Assembly (NCBI GenBank): GCA_012295275.1
Contig: CM022665.1
Span: 42,786,152 to 42,848,151 of the forward strand
Length of the DNA: 62,000 bases
Origin: Chrysomallon squamiferum
Taxonomy: Eukaryota; Mollusca; Gastropoda; Neomphalida; Peltospiridae
Reading direction: 5' to 3'
Below, piece by piece: positions 34,087 through 46,302 of this stretch; position 1 is the stretch's first letter; each line of letters begins with the position of its first letter. The notes under the pieces were generated by a model. The model was given only the letters and a program-made list of their open reading frames with translations. It was not told where the DNA came from and ran no database searches. The position numbers and the translations under genes are program-made.

Positions 34087-36110
34087 ACACAGATTTGCAT
34101 CCAAAGGTAATTTGGTAATTAACAACAGTTAGGATTTCAACTGGTGTAAATCTCGAACATAGTGTCCAGGACCTACAACCCAGACAAGTAAATTGTATAC
34201 ATAAGACCAACATGTTTGAATCGTCAGTATATATATATATTTTTTTATATATATTCAATAGCTGAATGATCAAAATCAATATTTTGTAATTAAGGCAAAT
34301 CTACGAATCTTTTCAAAATCAGATAAACACACATGTAAGAACCTCGAGATAGTTTTTTAGTGGAAGGAAATCATTGGTAACGGTTGAATGCACAACTTGT
34401 ATCAAATGAGATTACTTTCTAGTCAATACGCATGTCATAAAACCGTGAATGTTTCTACACTTGTGATATGTGGAAAATCTTGCTCATCTCAGGCTTACCA
34501 AGTAGATATAAACCTAACAGTTCTGAATCTTGCAACAAAAAGATAATGTTAGGACTGACTCAAAATTCACACTTAGAAGCCTGTCTTAATTTATGAAGTG
34601 TTTGTAGTGTCATTTCTTGTCAGAGACCCCTTTGTGTAAGACATTTCCCACTCTTAACAAGAACTATGATGTGCATTTTCCCTTATGTATGAGAAGGTGG
34701 ATTAAAATATCCTTCCAGCTAACTGAAAGAAACAATCAACATCATTGTTACAATAAAATAAAAACTATTAATGATAAAGGGTTGAGATGCTACTGAATAT
34801 TGGCAAAAAACTGTCTACGTATGCATATTCTGTATCAAAGAATTTTGCTGACTGCTGAAGAATTATTGGTGGGATTTATGATGCAATAGAGCTTGATTAT
34901 AACAGAATTTTAAAAATAAAAATTTTTAAATGAAAACTGAGACTCAATAGTTCGTTCCTGCTGGTTTCTATATTTGCATCCACTTAGTAACATGTTTATG
35001 AAGTTACAGTCATTGATCTGTATATTGCAACAATAAACAAAATGAAATCAATTGCCACATAACACAGTTCTTGTAGTTATATGAATTAAAATTATTTCAT
35101 TACTTTTTTGTTCAGAATTATTTTCTTCTGTTACACTGTTACATAAATGACCATGTGAATTTATTTTCAAGAAAATTGCAATTCTTTCCATTTAATTTAA
35201 ATCTGCTCTTCAATAAATCAAAAATCCATTGTTTTATACATGAATTATGCTAAATCAGAAATACTTTTTCTTCTTTTTTTTTTGTAAAGTATATCATTAA
35301 ATACGTTTCAACATTTAGTTTTCCTTTACATCTTAAAAAAAAGCACCTAATACATTTTATACTGCTGAACACAGAAAATGATAGCAACTGCTCAATAAAA
35401 CGTCTATTGTGTAAATGTCAAACAGCTCTAAATAATACTTACATTTCACATTGATATTGTAACCACATTTTGATTCTTTTTTCTTTTTTTTTATGAATCA
35501 AACTGTAACCGTACTCCAGTGAAGTTGTAAAAAAAAAAAAAAAATTGTCAAACTATCTCGATATCCGAATAAAGTTGTCAAAGGATATTCAAAGACTGGA
35601 CAATAGTAAATCCTGAACCATCCAAAGAAAGAACACAGGAGTTATCTGAATCTAAAAGTGGAGTTTATTACCATAATAAACAAACTGCAGCATACATAAT
35701 GTGTCAAGCAGAGTGCATGAGATCTTTAACTTGGTGTGAAGTTGTAACAACAACAACTGCAGCACTGCATCTTGGACAATCCTTGCGCCACGTCATGACG
35801 ACAGAGAAGTGTTTCAAGGAGAAATGGTCTGAAATGAACTCGTCCATATTCTTACATTGTCAAAGTCTATCAACTAAAATAACGAGGCATATTAAAATAT
35901 ATATATATATATATGTATGTCATCATTTGAGTGCACGCTTTTGATTTCAAACCATTTATAAACTTCTTTTTTTTTGTTATGACACTTTTTTCAGTTATTT
36001 AAATTTTAACTGTGTTTTCAGTTTTGGTTTCGAAAGGTTTTTGAATCGTTTCACTTGTGTCTAGAGTTAACCCACATATTTAACGGATTTCTTTGATTAT
36101 TTTATTTATT
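34087..36110. other. Non-coding stretch
   Basis: Mostly unique AT-rich sequence with short TA repeats at 34228-34252 and 35899-35916 and A/T runs at 35274-35285 and 35529-35544. Open frames near 34055-34279 (minus) and 35699-35944 (plus) have no recognisable content. Confidence 0.55.
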
Positions 36111-36165
36111 ATTATTATTATTATTATTTATCTATTTATTTATTTATTATTATTTTTTTTTTTTA
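36105..36165. repeat. (TTA)n/(TTTA)n tract
   Basis: ATT repeats pass into ATTT repeats and a T run. Confidence 0.85.
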
Positions 36166-36388
36166 CCATTGTCAGTTTTGATTTCATTACTTGCATCTGA
36201 TAATTTACTGCACAGACATTTTGTCACCACCCTGAAAACATTCTTTTACAAATGTCATTATGCATTTCAAAAATCTAAAATACTTCAAATTTCACCTTTT
36301 CAAAACAAGAGCATTAAAATGTCAGCTGAAAAAAAAAACACCAAAAAAAGAAAAACCATTGGCAGAGGTTCTTTTGAAATTTAAACAG

Positions 36389-36427
<39 letters not shown>
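36389..36427. repeat. (CA)n microsatellite
   Basis: About 18 uninterrupted CA units. Confidence 0.95.
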
Positions 36428-36428
<1 letters not shown>

Positions 36429-36429
36429 G

Positions 36430-38790
36430 AAGCCATAACAAATTACAGGTGAATTATTTTTTTTTGACATCAGCTCACACAGACACTTACTAATTAAATG
36501 CACAGAGACAAACCACCTGTAGACTTATCTATGCCTGTACAGAAACATGCAGAATAGGTTGACCATCTTTTTGTCTGAAATGCAATTACTGAGGTGACAG
36601 CAATGATGTGCAATTAGTGACTCTGAATGGAGTTCAGGCTCAGTTCACACGACATAATACAAGACATTTTGTCTGTCAGACTGAACAACATCATTACCTT
36701 GATTCTAACAGCTTCTCCTGTCAATATTTTTGTCTTCATAAATTAGCTTACTTCTACTAAATTATGATTTCATGCTTGTGCATTTCAAGCTTGTGAAGGT
36801 GAAAATGTTGTTGTTTTTTGGGGGGGTTTTGCCATCAATATCATCATCATTATTATCATTAGTATTAATATTACTATGTTTTATTATTATTATTATTATC
36901 ATTTGTTTTATTTTTTTTCTTTCTCTAGGAAGTATTAAAAATATGTACATATACCTGATTAGTCAGGTAAGTTCTAGGCTCTAATTAGAATGTATTGATT
37001 TATTACAGGTTCCTCTGAAATGGAAACAGTTATGGCTAAAGTCCAACAAAAAATCAAAAACTCACATTTTTGTTTATGTGTATCAAAAAACCCATTAAAG
37101 TAATTTTAATATTATACTTTGTTTTTTATTTTATTTCAATATTAATTTTTTATTTTTATATATATATATTTGTCACTCTCACAAGAATGAAAAACACCAC
37201 ATTCTCTTTCATCCTGTGGTAAACCAAGGTGTTTTGCGCTACCATGCATTTAGACTCACTTTGTTCAAATTTTGATTAATAACAACATGAGACACACTAT
37301 CCCAGTCATTAACTGAGTCAGAGAATATTTATGTTTTGATACTTTACCAAGACTAAATCTGATTTACTGGTGCTCTGAATTTGTGTAATAAGCAGAAAAT
37401 TTATGAGAATCTATATCATACTTTGTAAACTGATGAATACTGCAGAATACTTACAGTACAAATGGACTGATAATAAGTGAAAATTGAATAGTTCTTAATT
37501 TATCCAGATTGTTTCCAAAAGATGTCTTAGTGAACAAGCAAGCACCTGGGTCAGTTTGAATATGGACCCATCTTTTACAAATATGACATCAGTGAGGGTC
37601 CATAAATCTACGAAGGTCTATCTCCATCATGTCTCATTGAGTATTTTTCAGTTTATCCTGCTCGTATGCATAGGAAAAATAAACAGTTTTGTTGTCAGGT
37701 TGGAAAAAAAAGCAGTTTTATTTATGTACTGGCAATCTGACAAATGGATCCGTTTTATATTTTTCTATTTATCTCTGGTTTTTGAAAACAGAACCAGCAA
37801 AGAAAGTTCTGTATAAACAAACTGATAATAATAATAATAATAATAATAATAACGTCATCTTTTGAAAATTATAATTTTTAAAAAGAACACCACACACAAA
37901 GGATGAGAAAGAGAGACAGAGAGAAAGAGAGAAGCAAAAAGACGGAGGAGAAAGGGAAAAAGGGAGGGAATGACAAAGAAAAAGGCTTCAGAAGTCAAAA
38001 GTTTCCATAAATAATCAACATCAATAAAACCAGTGTTAACCCCACAGTGCATTTAACATTCTCACTATGAAAAAAACAACTCCTCGGTAATATGTTTTGT
38101 TCTCAGCAGTTGGCTATTGTTTTATGTGCGGCATGCAATTACAGCGTCATCTTCCAGCACTGGTGGCATGCATTAGATAGGTCACCTCAAATGAGAGTCA
38201 TTGCTTTGATAACACTGGGTGCCTCTTCGGCTTGCATCAGACAACATTCATGTCACCTCTGCTGATATTTCTGTGAGGGGTGTTTGCCAAGTAACATATG
38301 GAAATATCTTTTATCAATGAACAGATATTGTATGGTATTAGTTGTAATGCTGAAACCAGATGTAAAATAAATATCCTTTTTTATGAAAAGTAAATACAGA
38401 GTCTACAGCCAGTTAGATGCGATTTTAGATTTTCTATTTTCCCACCACACCATCCCATAAAAAGAGAGCAATTTCATTTTTTTTTTCTTTCTGAAGTGAA
38501 AATATTTCTTTATTTATTCGTTGACTTCTGTCACCCTTTAAGCTGATGCAATTCCCTATGTGATTTTCACAATTGTTTTTTATCCTGAAAAGAATGCAAC
38601 ACATGCTATGCATTACTCCCTAAAGAAACAATATAGAGACAAAGTAATGGCAAACGCATACTCAATCTGACCAACAGAAAGAAAAAATAGACCAGAAATA
38701 GACCAAATACTCATGCTAACAGACAAAATTAAAATGTAGAGGACCAAGACCATTATGGAAAATTAAAAAAAAATAAAGTTCACAAGGCCT
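36430..38790. other. Non-coding stretch
   Basis: Unique AT-rich sequence with (ATT)n at 36880-36902, (TAA)n at 37827-37852 and a purine-rich GAGA block at 37900-37985. No exon, RNA gene or mobile element recognised. Confidence 0.55.
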
Positions 38791-38799
38791 GATATACTA

Positions 38800-39020
38800 A
38801 CAAAGCATACTGACCAGTATGACCAGGATACAAAGAAGATAACCATACTAATCGACATGACTAATATACAGTCAAGACAAACATACTGAACAAGATGACT
38901 AATACACAAATAAAATGGATGAACATGTCCACCAGGACTAATAAACAAATAAAACAATCCAACATGACTAATATATAAACAAGACAGTCCATACTGACCA
39001 ACAGGACTAATACCCAAACT
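38800..39020. repeat. Degenerate ~38-bp tandem repeat, about 5 copies
   Basis: GACTAATA(T/C/A)A units recur at about 38859, 38896, 38935, 38965 and 39004. Each is followed by ACAA(A/G)(T/A)AAAA- or AAGACA-like sequence and CCA(A/T)AC-like sequence. The 140-residue minus frame (38763-39185), with its repeating Ile-Ser-His and Phe/Leu runs, follows this array and is not taken as a gene. Confidence 0.7.
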
Positions 39021-39184
39021 GAAAAAGAAATTAAACAATACATAAAACTGAAACAAAGACTCTTTCCATAAATCCCATACTTTTTCAGAAATTAATATTT
39101 TGTCATGTTCATTCTTGAACCAGACAAGCTTTGTTTGTTTTTGCTCTGAATCATTGGTCTGAAGACCAAAAAGAAAAATTTTCA

Positions 39185-41232
39185 ATCAGTTAATGCATGT
39201 TTTTTTTTTTTTTTTTAATAAAGTACTTTCCCTTGTGTCAACAATAATTCTGATGCTGCAATATGGAACCACGAATGTCCTGGTCAAGTTGAAGATTGAA
39301 ATCAAGTATCACATTTCACTGTTGTTTTTCACAATCACTTCTGATGCCATGATATAGTAGCTTTCTTCATGTCTCTCAATAATTAAATCATTTGAGAAAA
39401 ATCACAGTAGCCATGATGAAGTATAATGGCTGGCTGATTGGATTTCAATATCTTAACAGAATCGGTGTTTAGGGGTATCATTTTTATTTGTGTTTTGTGC
39501 TATTATAGCTTGTGAGTGCATCAACAAGTCGGAATGTTTTGCAAATTAAAAATCTTGTGAAAAAGAATTTTTTGGGGGGCAGTGTTTATTTTTATGTTTG
39601 TTTATACTCCAAAAACACTCAGTGAAAGTGATATTAACATTATCATTTTACATTTCAAATATTTCCTAAATTAAAACAAAAAACAAAAAAAAATAAAAAA
39701 AAATATACATAGAAGTATATTTCTGCGAAATGATGCTGTATTAGAATTACAATAACAGAAAGCTATTGTCACCATAGCAAGTTATACATACTTATTAACT
39801 GAAAAGGCTGTTATTGATATATTGAGTACTTCCCACTGAGAACAAAATATATACAACAGCTTTAATATGCTAGTCACAGAACACAGGCTAAAACCTCAAC
39901 AGTACTTACATTACCATGACTAAAGTTTTGAAATTACTGTTTAATATCTTACATCCAAAACACCAGGGATACACTTATTTCTATACAAGTAGCTTAACTT
40001 TGGACTTACTGTTTAACTTAAACCTTAATATAAATTAAAATAATGCATGAAAATATAAAAATATTGGTATTCCACATTCTAAAAACAAACTATGTAATGA
40101 TGTATGTATAGATGATGCAATGCAAAGGTTAATGGTAATATCATAAATGAATGCAAAGCTAAAAATACATAGACACACTTTTAATAGAATTCACAGACTT
40201 TGTTCTTTTGTTTACTCTGCCTGTTTCAAACAACTGGAAAATTCCACAGCAGTGCACAGGAAAGAAGCTAATGAAAGCCTTCAACATAAAACAGTTCAAA
40301 ACTTTTTCTATGGGCATGGAGTTTTAGATTTTATTGTTGTTTTGTTTTTTGTTCTTAAGTGTGTGGTTTACTTTTCTTTTCTTTTTTTTTAACCTTTTTT
40401 TTTCTTTTTTGTCAAAAAGTTTGTCATCTCTGTTATTATAATGGGAAATTCTGTTGACATAATCATGATGCCTATGCATTATTGATCTTTCAAACATTGC
40501 ATTCCCTAATTTTAGTATTCATAGTATTTGGTATAAATGGTAGATTTTTAACTCTTTTTTTTTGTTTGTTCTTTTTTTTAATAAATCATAAATACATTAA
40601 ACAATATAAAGCTCTGAAGGATCTAATCAAGACTAAATAACTCAAATATCAGTTAGCAAAACAATATTAGACACTCTCTTTCAAGGTGCACAATTGGTGC
40701 TTGTGTACCAAATTGCTGTGAATTACCAGCATCTGCTAGTAATAATCTGAAAAACTGATTACCTTTCAACATCCATCATTTGAAAAAGCTCTCAGAAAAA
40801 ATTAAAAAAAACAAACATCAAGGACAGTAATTTTCCAATCTTGAAGTTTTTCCAAGGACACTACCATCAATATTAAAAATATTTTCAACATTCAGGTATT
40901 TATTAGCCTCATCATTTTTACCCCTCTTTCTTTGAAATGTCTTTTTTCTTATTTATATATGTTATTTTCTACACCTGCCATATTTATTATATGTGATACA
41001 AAACAAAATCAAACATTAAGGAGTTGATAGCAAAATATTAGTGGCATTCTGTGAAAGCTTAAATGTGGAATCTGCTGGAAAAACAAATCAATGCTGACAT
41101 TGTGAGAAGAAGACCTTGACAGAACAAATTACATCCAGTTAAAAATAAAAACAAAGACCAGAGCTCAAGCTGTGTTGAGTAGTGTGCTTCTGTTTGCAAT
41201 TATCACCTGAGAGATTTTCATAACTCAGTCAA
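39185..41232. other. Non-coding stretch
   Basis: Unique AT-rich sequence with T-runs at 39199-39217 and 40385-40410 and an A-rich block at 39675-39705. No feature recognised. Confidence 0.55.
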
Positions 41233-41640
41233 GGTAATTTAATGGTATGTGTTATTATGTGGATTAAAAAAAAAAAAAAAATTAAAAAAGAGAAAAGAAG
41301 GGAAGAACATTCTTGAAATCTCTTGTTTTGTTTCCATTTTTAAATTTTTTTTTTTTTTTTTAATTATCATTACTTTATTATTTTTTAATTTTAAATTATT
41401 TTTTTAATGTAATTTTTTTGCTTGAAATAATTTTTAAGGAAAATTTAATGGTATTTGTTATTATGTGTGTAAAAAAAAAATTTAAAATGAGAAAAGAGAG
41501 AAGAACATTCTTGAAATCTGTTGTTTTGTTTAATTTTTATTATTATTATTATTATCATTACTTTATTATATTTTTATTTTTATTATTTTTAATGTCAATT
41601 GTTTTGTTGTTTTTTTGCTTGAAATCATTTTTAAGTAAAT
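41233..41640. repeat. ~206-bp tandem duplication, two diverged copies
   Basis: Copy 1 from about 41236 and copy 2 from about 41442 share AATTTAATGGTAT, GTTATTATGTG, an A-run, GAGAAAAGA, GAAGAACATTCTTGAAATCT, TTGTTTTGTTT, a TTA/T-rich block and TTTTTGCTTGAAAT. The A- and T-rich parts differ in length. Older than the 280-bp duplication. Confidence 0.85.
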
Positions 41641-42751
41641 TGTTTACTCTTAGTTTTGACTGCTGATCTTATGTTTTATTTAAACAAATATTAACTTCAG
41701 AATTACATATATAGTTTCAAAAAATCATATTCAAGGTTGTAATAATATCTGCCATAAATGAGGAAACACCAGTTTTATGTATTTCAACAAAAAGTATAAA
41801 AAATTGAAACATAAATGAATAAACACATAATTAAAATGTATACAAATAAATAAAATAAATTAAAACATACATAAATTCAACTAAATTAATTAAAATCTAC
41901 ATAAAAAGATAATTAAATAAAACAAAAACTGAAATAAAATTAAAACATATATGAACAAAACAAAAAAGCACACCAATTATGAATGAATGTTTGATGACAC
42001 CCCAACATGAAAAACACATGGGCTACTGGGTGTCTAGAGGTAAAACCAGTTATGAAAGCATGCTGTAAAACAACAAAACTTGGACTAAACTAAAACACAA
42101 TTCACCTTAAAGTCTGTTTACGGGTCTGTCTTGATGCCATGTTTGCAAGTTGAAACTTTTATCAAAATTTTGATTGGACACTGATGAAGATGAGTTCTAG
42201 GTGATCCTAGTAAATATTTGAAAAACACATTACGAATGAATGAAAATAACAATAACAACAACAACAACAACAACAACACCAAATAAATAAATAAAATAAA
42301 AAAAATAAAAATGAAAAATAACACACCAATGGTATATGGAACATTTGACATAATAAAAACTTAATATCAATTACTTAAATACTATCTGGAATTTAAAACA
42401 CTGGTATCATTTAACAACAGATACAAAAAAGAATTACAGACATACAGTTACATTTTATAACCATCATGTTCACAGTCTTTGTTACAGACTAAATTTAAAA
42501 GGAACGGAAAGGAAACATTTTAACATTAAACTCTGAACAGACTTTATTTACACTTATATATATCACACTGAGTACATGGTCAAGGACCACTCACACAATA
42601 AGACAGGAAACCTCCAGCTTGGAAGACATATATTTTTTTTTATATGCACCATCCTGCATGCAGGACAGCACATAACACAGATTTTGTCACACCAGTTACA
42701 AAGCACTGGACAGAATGAGATATTTCTCAATATGTGCACCAAAACCAATCT
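41641..42751. other. Non-coding stretch
   Basis: A-rich sequence with many AAAT-type words at 41800-41960, a (CAA)n array at 42250-42277 and (AAAT)n at 42281-42310. No gene recognised. Confidence 0.6.
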
Positions 42752-42894
42752 AACCATTCATTGCACTGTCAGTGCAACCATTCAGTTCACTGTCAGTGGA
42801 ACCATTCACTGCACTGTCAGTGAACCATTCACTGCACTGTCAGTGGAACCATTCAGTTCACTGTCAGTGGAACCATTCACTGCACTGTCAGTGG
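42752..42894. repeat. 24-bp minisatellite, 6 copies
   Basis: Units read AACCATTCACTGCACTGTCA plus GTGG. TTCA(T/C)TGCAC and TTCAGTTCAC forms are interleaved, and the third unit lacks one G (23 bp). The plus frame through it (42576-42965) shifts register at that unit, which fits neutral repeat turnover rather than coding selection. Confidence 0.9.
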
Positions 42895-43061
42895 ATGATG
42901 ATCTTACCAGTCAGGTGTGTTCTGTTCTTTTGAGAAACAAGAAGACAAGAAGAAAACAAAATTGAAATTAAAATGTTATCTCAATATATTAATACACAAA
43001 TATTATCTGTATCATGTTATATTAATGCTGAGCCTGAGATAAAATATCGCATTAACGTATT

Positions 43062-43397
43062 ATGTGCAGTGATGAAGAAAATGTTGCTGATAAACAAGAC
43101 GTTAAAAAGTACAAGTTCTTACACATAGTATGTGAGAATACAGTTTCCTTTTTACTTAGTTTTTATTTTATAAAAATGCCTTCTTATGTAATAGAAAAAA
43201 AAATGATTGCAGAAATAAAGACATTCAATGATATGATGAACTGGCATGTCTTTCTGGTACAAGTTTGTGTAAGATCTATATATTGGTTTTCTTTAAGATT
43301 TAATCAAGGAATAATGGTTGATGATGAAAATGGTGTATTACAATTGGCTTATTTTATATTTGTCATATTTCACTGTCATCAAATTAAAGTCATATAG
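43062..43397 (+). other. Unrecognised 111-codon open frame
   Basis: This is one of the few long open frames in the window that is neither a repeat nor a homopolymer product. It starts at an ATG with TTA in front and runs 111 codons of mixed composition (for example CSDEENVADKQDV near the start and WHVFLVQVCVRSIYWF in the middle), then stops. I recognise no domain. A frame of this length is uncommon but not impossible by chance in such AT-rich DNA, and there is no splice or promoter support. A diverged transposon fragment is another possibility. Confidence 0.15.
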
Positions 43398-43639
43398 ACA
43401 TACATGAAATAAATGTAAGCTTTTTTCTTTCTTTTTTAAATGATAACAAAAACATTAAAAATAATAATAATAATAAATAGAAAATTAACAAAATTAAAAA
43501 ATAAAATTTAATAATGATAAAGATTAAGCCAATATAAGTGAATGAAGCAACAAAATGGATTAAATTTTAAGTCATGAACATTCAAAAAACGTAGAAGCAT
43601 ACAAAACTCAGATAATATTACATATAGCAAGAACAGGTT

Positions 43640-43745
43640 TTATTTATATAGCCATTCAAAGAGCACAGTTTGGATGGAAACTAGACACTGAAATTGGCCA
43701 AGAAACAATTTTGGATGGAAATCAGAATTGAAAGTGGCCAAAAAA
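43640..43745. repeat. Short ~50-bp two-copy repeat
   Basis: TTTGGATGGAAA followed by GAAATTGGCCAA(G/A)AAAC-type sequence occurs twice, near 43670 and 43720, with several differences. Confidence 0.6.
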
Positions 43746-44013
43746 CACAGACGTATTCCATTAAGGAGGTTTTACTAATTACTGCACATTACAGCCTGTT
43801 AACCGTTTCCATACAAAGACTGGATTATTTAGAAATAATTATAATAAAATGGCTGATAAAAATAAAGACAACAACAACAACCAAAAAATTCTGTTCTTTA
43901 TATCTCTGAACAATTTGTTCTTAAATGTACATATTTATATATAAAGTGTAATACCATTTCTGCAAACATTTAAACATAATTGTGAAAGTATGAAAAAATA
44001 ATCAGCAGAGAAA

Positions 44014-44197
44014 TTGTAAATCCTAATCAATAGTTCTAGAAATGAAACTAAATAGAATGGAGATTTTGAGATCCTGCATAAGATATGAATACTTTTAAAC
44101 AGTTGTAAATCCTAATCTATAGTTCTAGAAATGAAACTAGATAGCATGGAGATTCTAAGAATGATCCTGCACAAGATATGAATATTTTTAAACAGCT
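44014..44197. repeat. ~90-bp tandem duplication, two copies
   Basis: Copies starting at 44014 and 44103 share TTGTAAATCCTAATC, TATAGTTCTAGAAATGAAAC, ATGGAGATT, GATCCTGCA and AGATATGAATA. The second copy carries a small insertion (AAGAAT) before GATCCTG. Confidence 0.9.
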
Positions 44198-44674
44198 GAA
44201 TGGATCATTCCTGGAATTACCAATTCTAATTTCATTTTCAGAACTGCATACAGGTCTAATGTTTAACTACTGAGGTAACTAGGTAATCATAAAAAATCTG
44301 AAAGATATGACAAATTCCAAACACACTTTAAAAACATAAAGCTTTCACAAATAACAAACAAACAATAGAGCAAGAAACAAAGAAAAATCATTCAGTGTGA
44401 TGATTCATGCAGTAATTTCTTGTTGTACTATTTTTGCATGATTTCTGAGTGAATACGTCATTTAAGCGATGCTGTCTCAAAAAGACTAGGCAAGAAATAC
44501 ACAAAAATCCAGTTTTGGTATAAACGGGTGTAAAGCCCCGTTTTGTAGGTCAAGATGATAACAGTCTAAGTTTTGTTTTATATGGATAAAGGGAGCTAAA
44601 TTCTGTTAGGTAAGTATGATACTATCAGTGACGTAAAGCAGATCTCTTTGCATGTGTATCTATCTGTCTATCTA

Positions 44675-44709
<35 letters not shown>

Positions 44710-46300
44710 ATATATATATATACTCACACAAGTCCATAAACATATATACTGTCCATGGTAACTAGAAATGATAGCTGGTGATTTTTATTGGTTGTTAATC
44801 AGCAGGATGTCCCTTTTTTGTATAAAGTTTGGTGTCTATTATCTTAAAAAAATTTTTTATTTTATCTTCTTTGTAACATGGCCAGTTCCCATAGAAAAAA
44901 AAAATCATCTTTCATTCTGTGGTGGCTTTTAAAGTAAAGTGGAAACAGGTTTTAATGGGGTGATGGTCATAAATGTATACTAGGAAAGTTGTCATGCATC
45001 CTTTAATAAACATAATTAGTTAACTTTATCAGTTCTGCTTAGTAGAATGTAAACACCAATATACATTACACATAACCATAAATTCTAAAGATGTATAGAC
45101 AAGAACATGTGAAAAAGACATACAATCACACTGACAGAAACACAAACATATCCTTGAAAGAAAAGAAAATGAGCCTCTTTATGAACACACAAAAATGGCT
45201 AAAGAATCTAAGTTGTTCAGAAATGCTTTAAGAAGCCATTAAAAGTCAATCATTAATATTCAAGGTTGTAATCAGATTTATAACCATAAGAACACTTGTA
45301 ACTCAGGCCAGAGGAAGCACAGATCAATGAAGCAGGAAGAAAAATTAAGCAGAAGAAACCATTTAATGTCATACAAAGTTCCAAATTTTTAATAAAGACT
45401 GCAAAAGTTAAAAAAAGAAAAAAGTTAAACATTAACAAATGTATTTTAATCACATTTTCGATTAATCTTAAAAACAGCATATAACAAATAATTTTGTTTA
45501 AATTATAAGATATTTTTTCAATCTGATATTGCTAAAACTACAGATAATGTTTGTTGATTACCAGCAAAGGATCTTTTCAGTCACTTTCTCAGTAACAGGT
45601 ATGAACATCCCACAATATGTAGCAAATAAGCTGTTGTTGTCGAGACAGTTATTAATCCAGCATGAAGTACAGATCCTGCAACATACCTGAGTATGGTTTT
45701 ACATCACTGAGACACAACCTGTTCCCTAACCTTACAGAACTTTCTGATACAACGTACTGAAAAATACTGTTACTACAAGGTCATCATCTACACAATCACA
45801 GTCAGGAGTCTCTGATACAATCAGAATCTGACATCTGACATCTTGTTTTTTAAATCAGTTTATTAACAACAAAAATACGTAAAGATATTCCGTTAAGTAC
45901 AATGCTTTAGTTTTGTAATATATGAAGAAGAAGTTCATTTTAAAATTTACAGTAATAAAAATCTAATACTTCAATGTATTTTGCAAGATAATAAATTATA
46001 TATATAAAAAAAAAAAAAAATTTAAAGAATAATGCTTAGAAATAAAAGGATATCAGAAAAGTGATATCTGAAAAGATCAGATATATAATCATATATGTTT
46101 CAAAAGTCATGTTTAGTTAATTTCACAGAAAGAAAAAAAAAATCCTGTTTTGGGGTTTTGAGAACATCAGCCTGCATAAAATGCTAAGCCCAAATCAGTT
46201 ATCAAAATCAACTTATTTCTTTGTGAAAATCAATATTAATTCATTTCACAGACATCCATGATAAGCTTAAATGATTTTCAATTATTTTTGACTATTTAAA
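44198..46300. other. Non-coding stretch
   Basis: Mostly unique AT-rich DNA. A compound (CTAT)n(CT)n(TA)n microsatellite lies at 44652-44720 and an A-run at 46008-46021. A more balanced patch at 45580-45840 has no open frame or element I can name. Confidence 0.55.
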
Positions 46301-46302
46301 TT

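Noticed and set aside
38763-39185. 140-residue hydrophobic minus ORF, a possible membrane protein
   Set aside because: Its Ile-Ser-His and Phe/Leu periodicity follows a degenerate ~38-bp tandem repeat. No conserved features.
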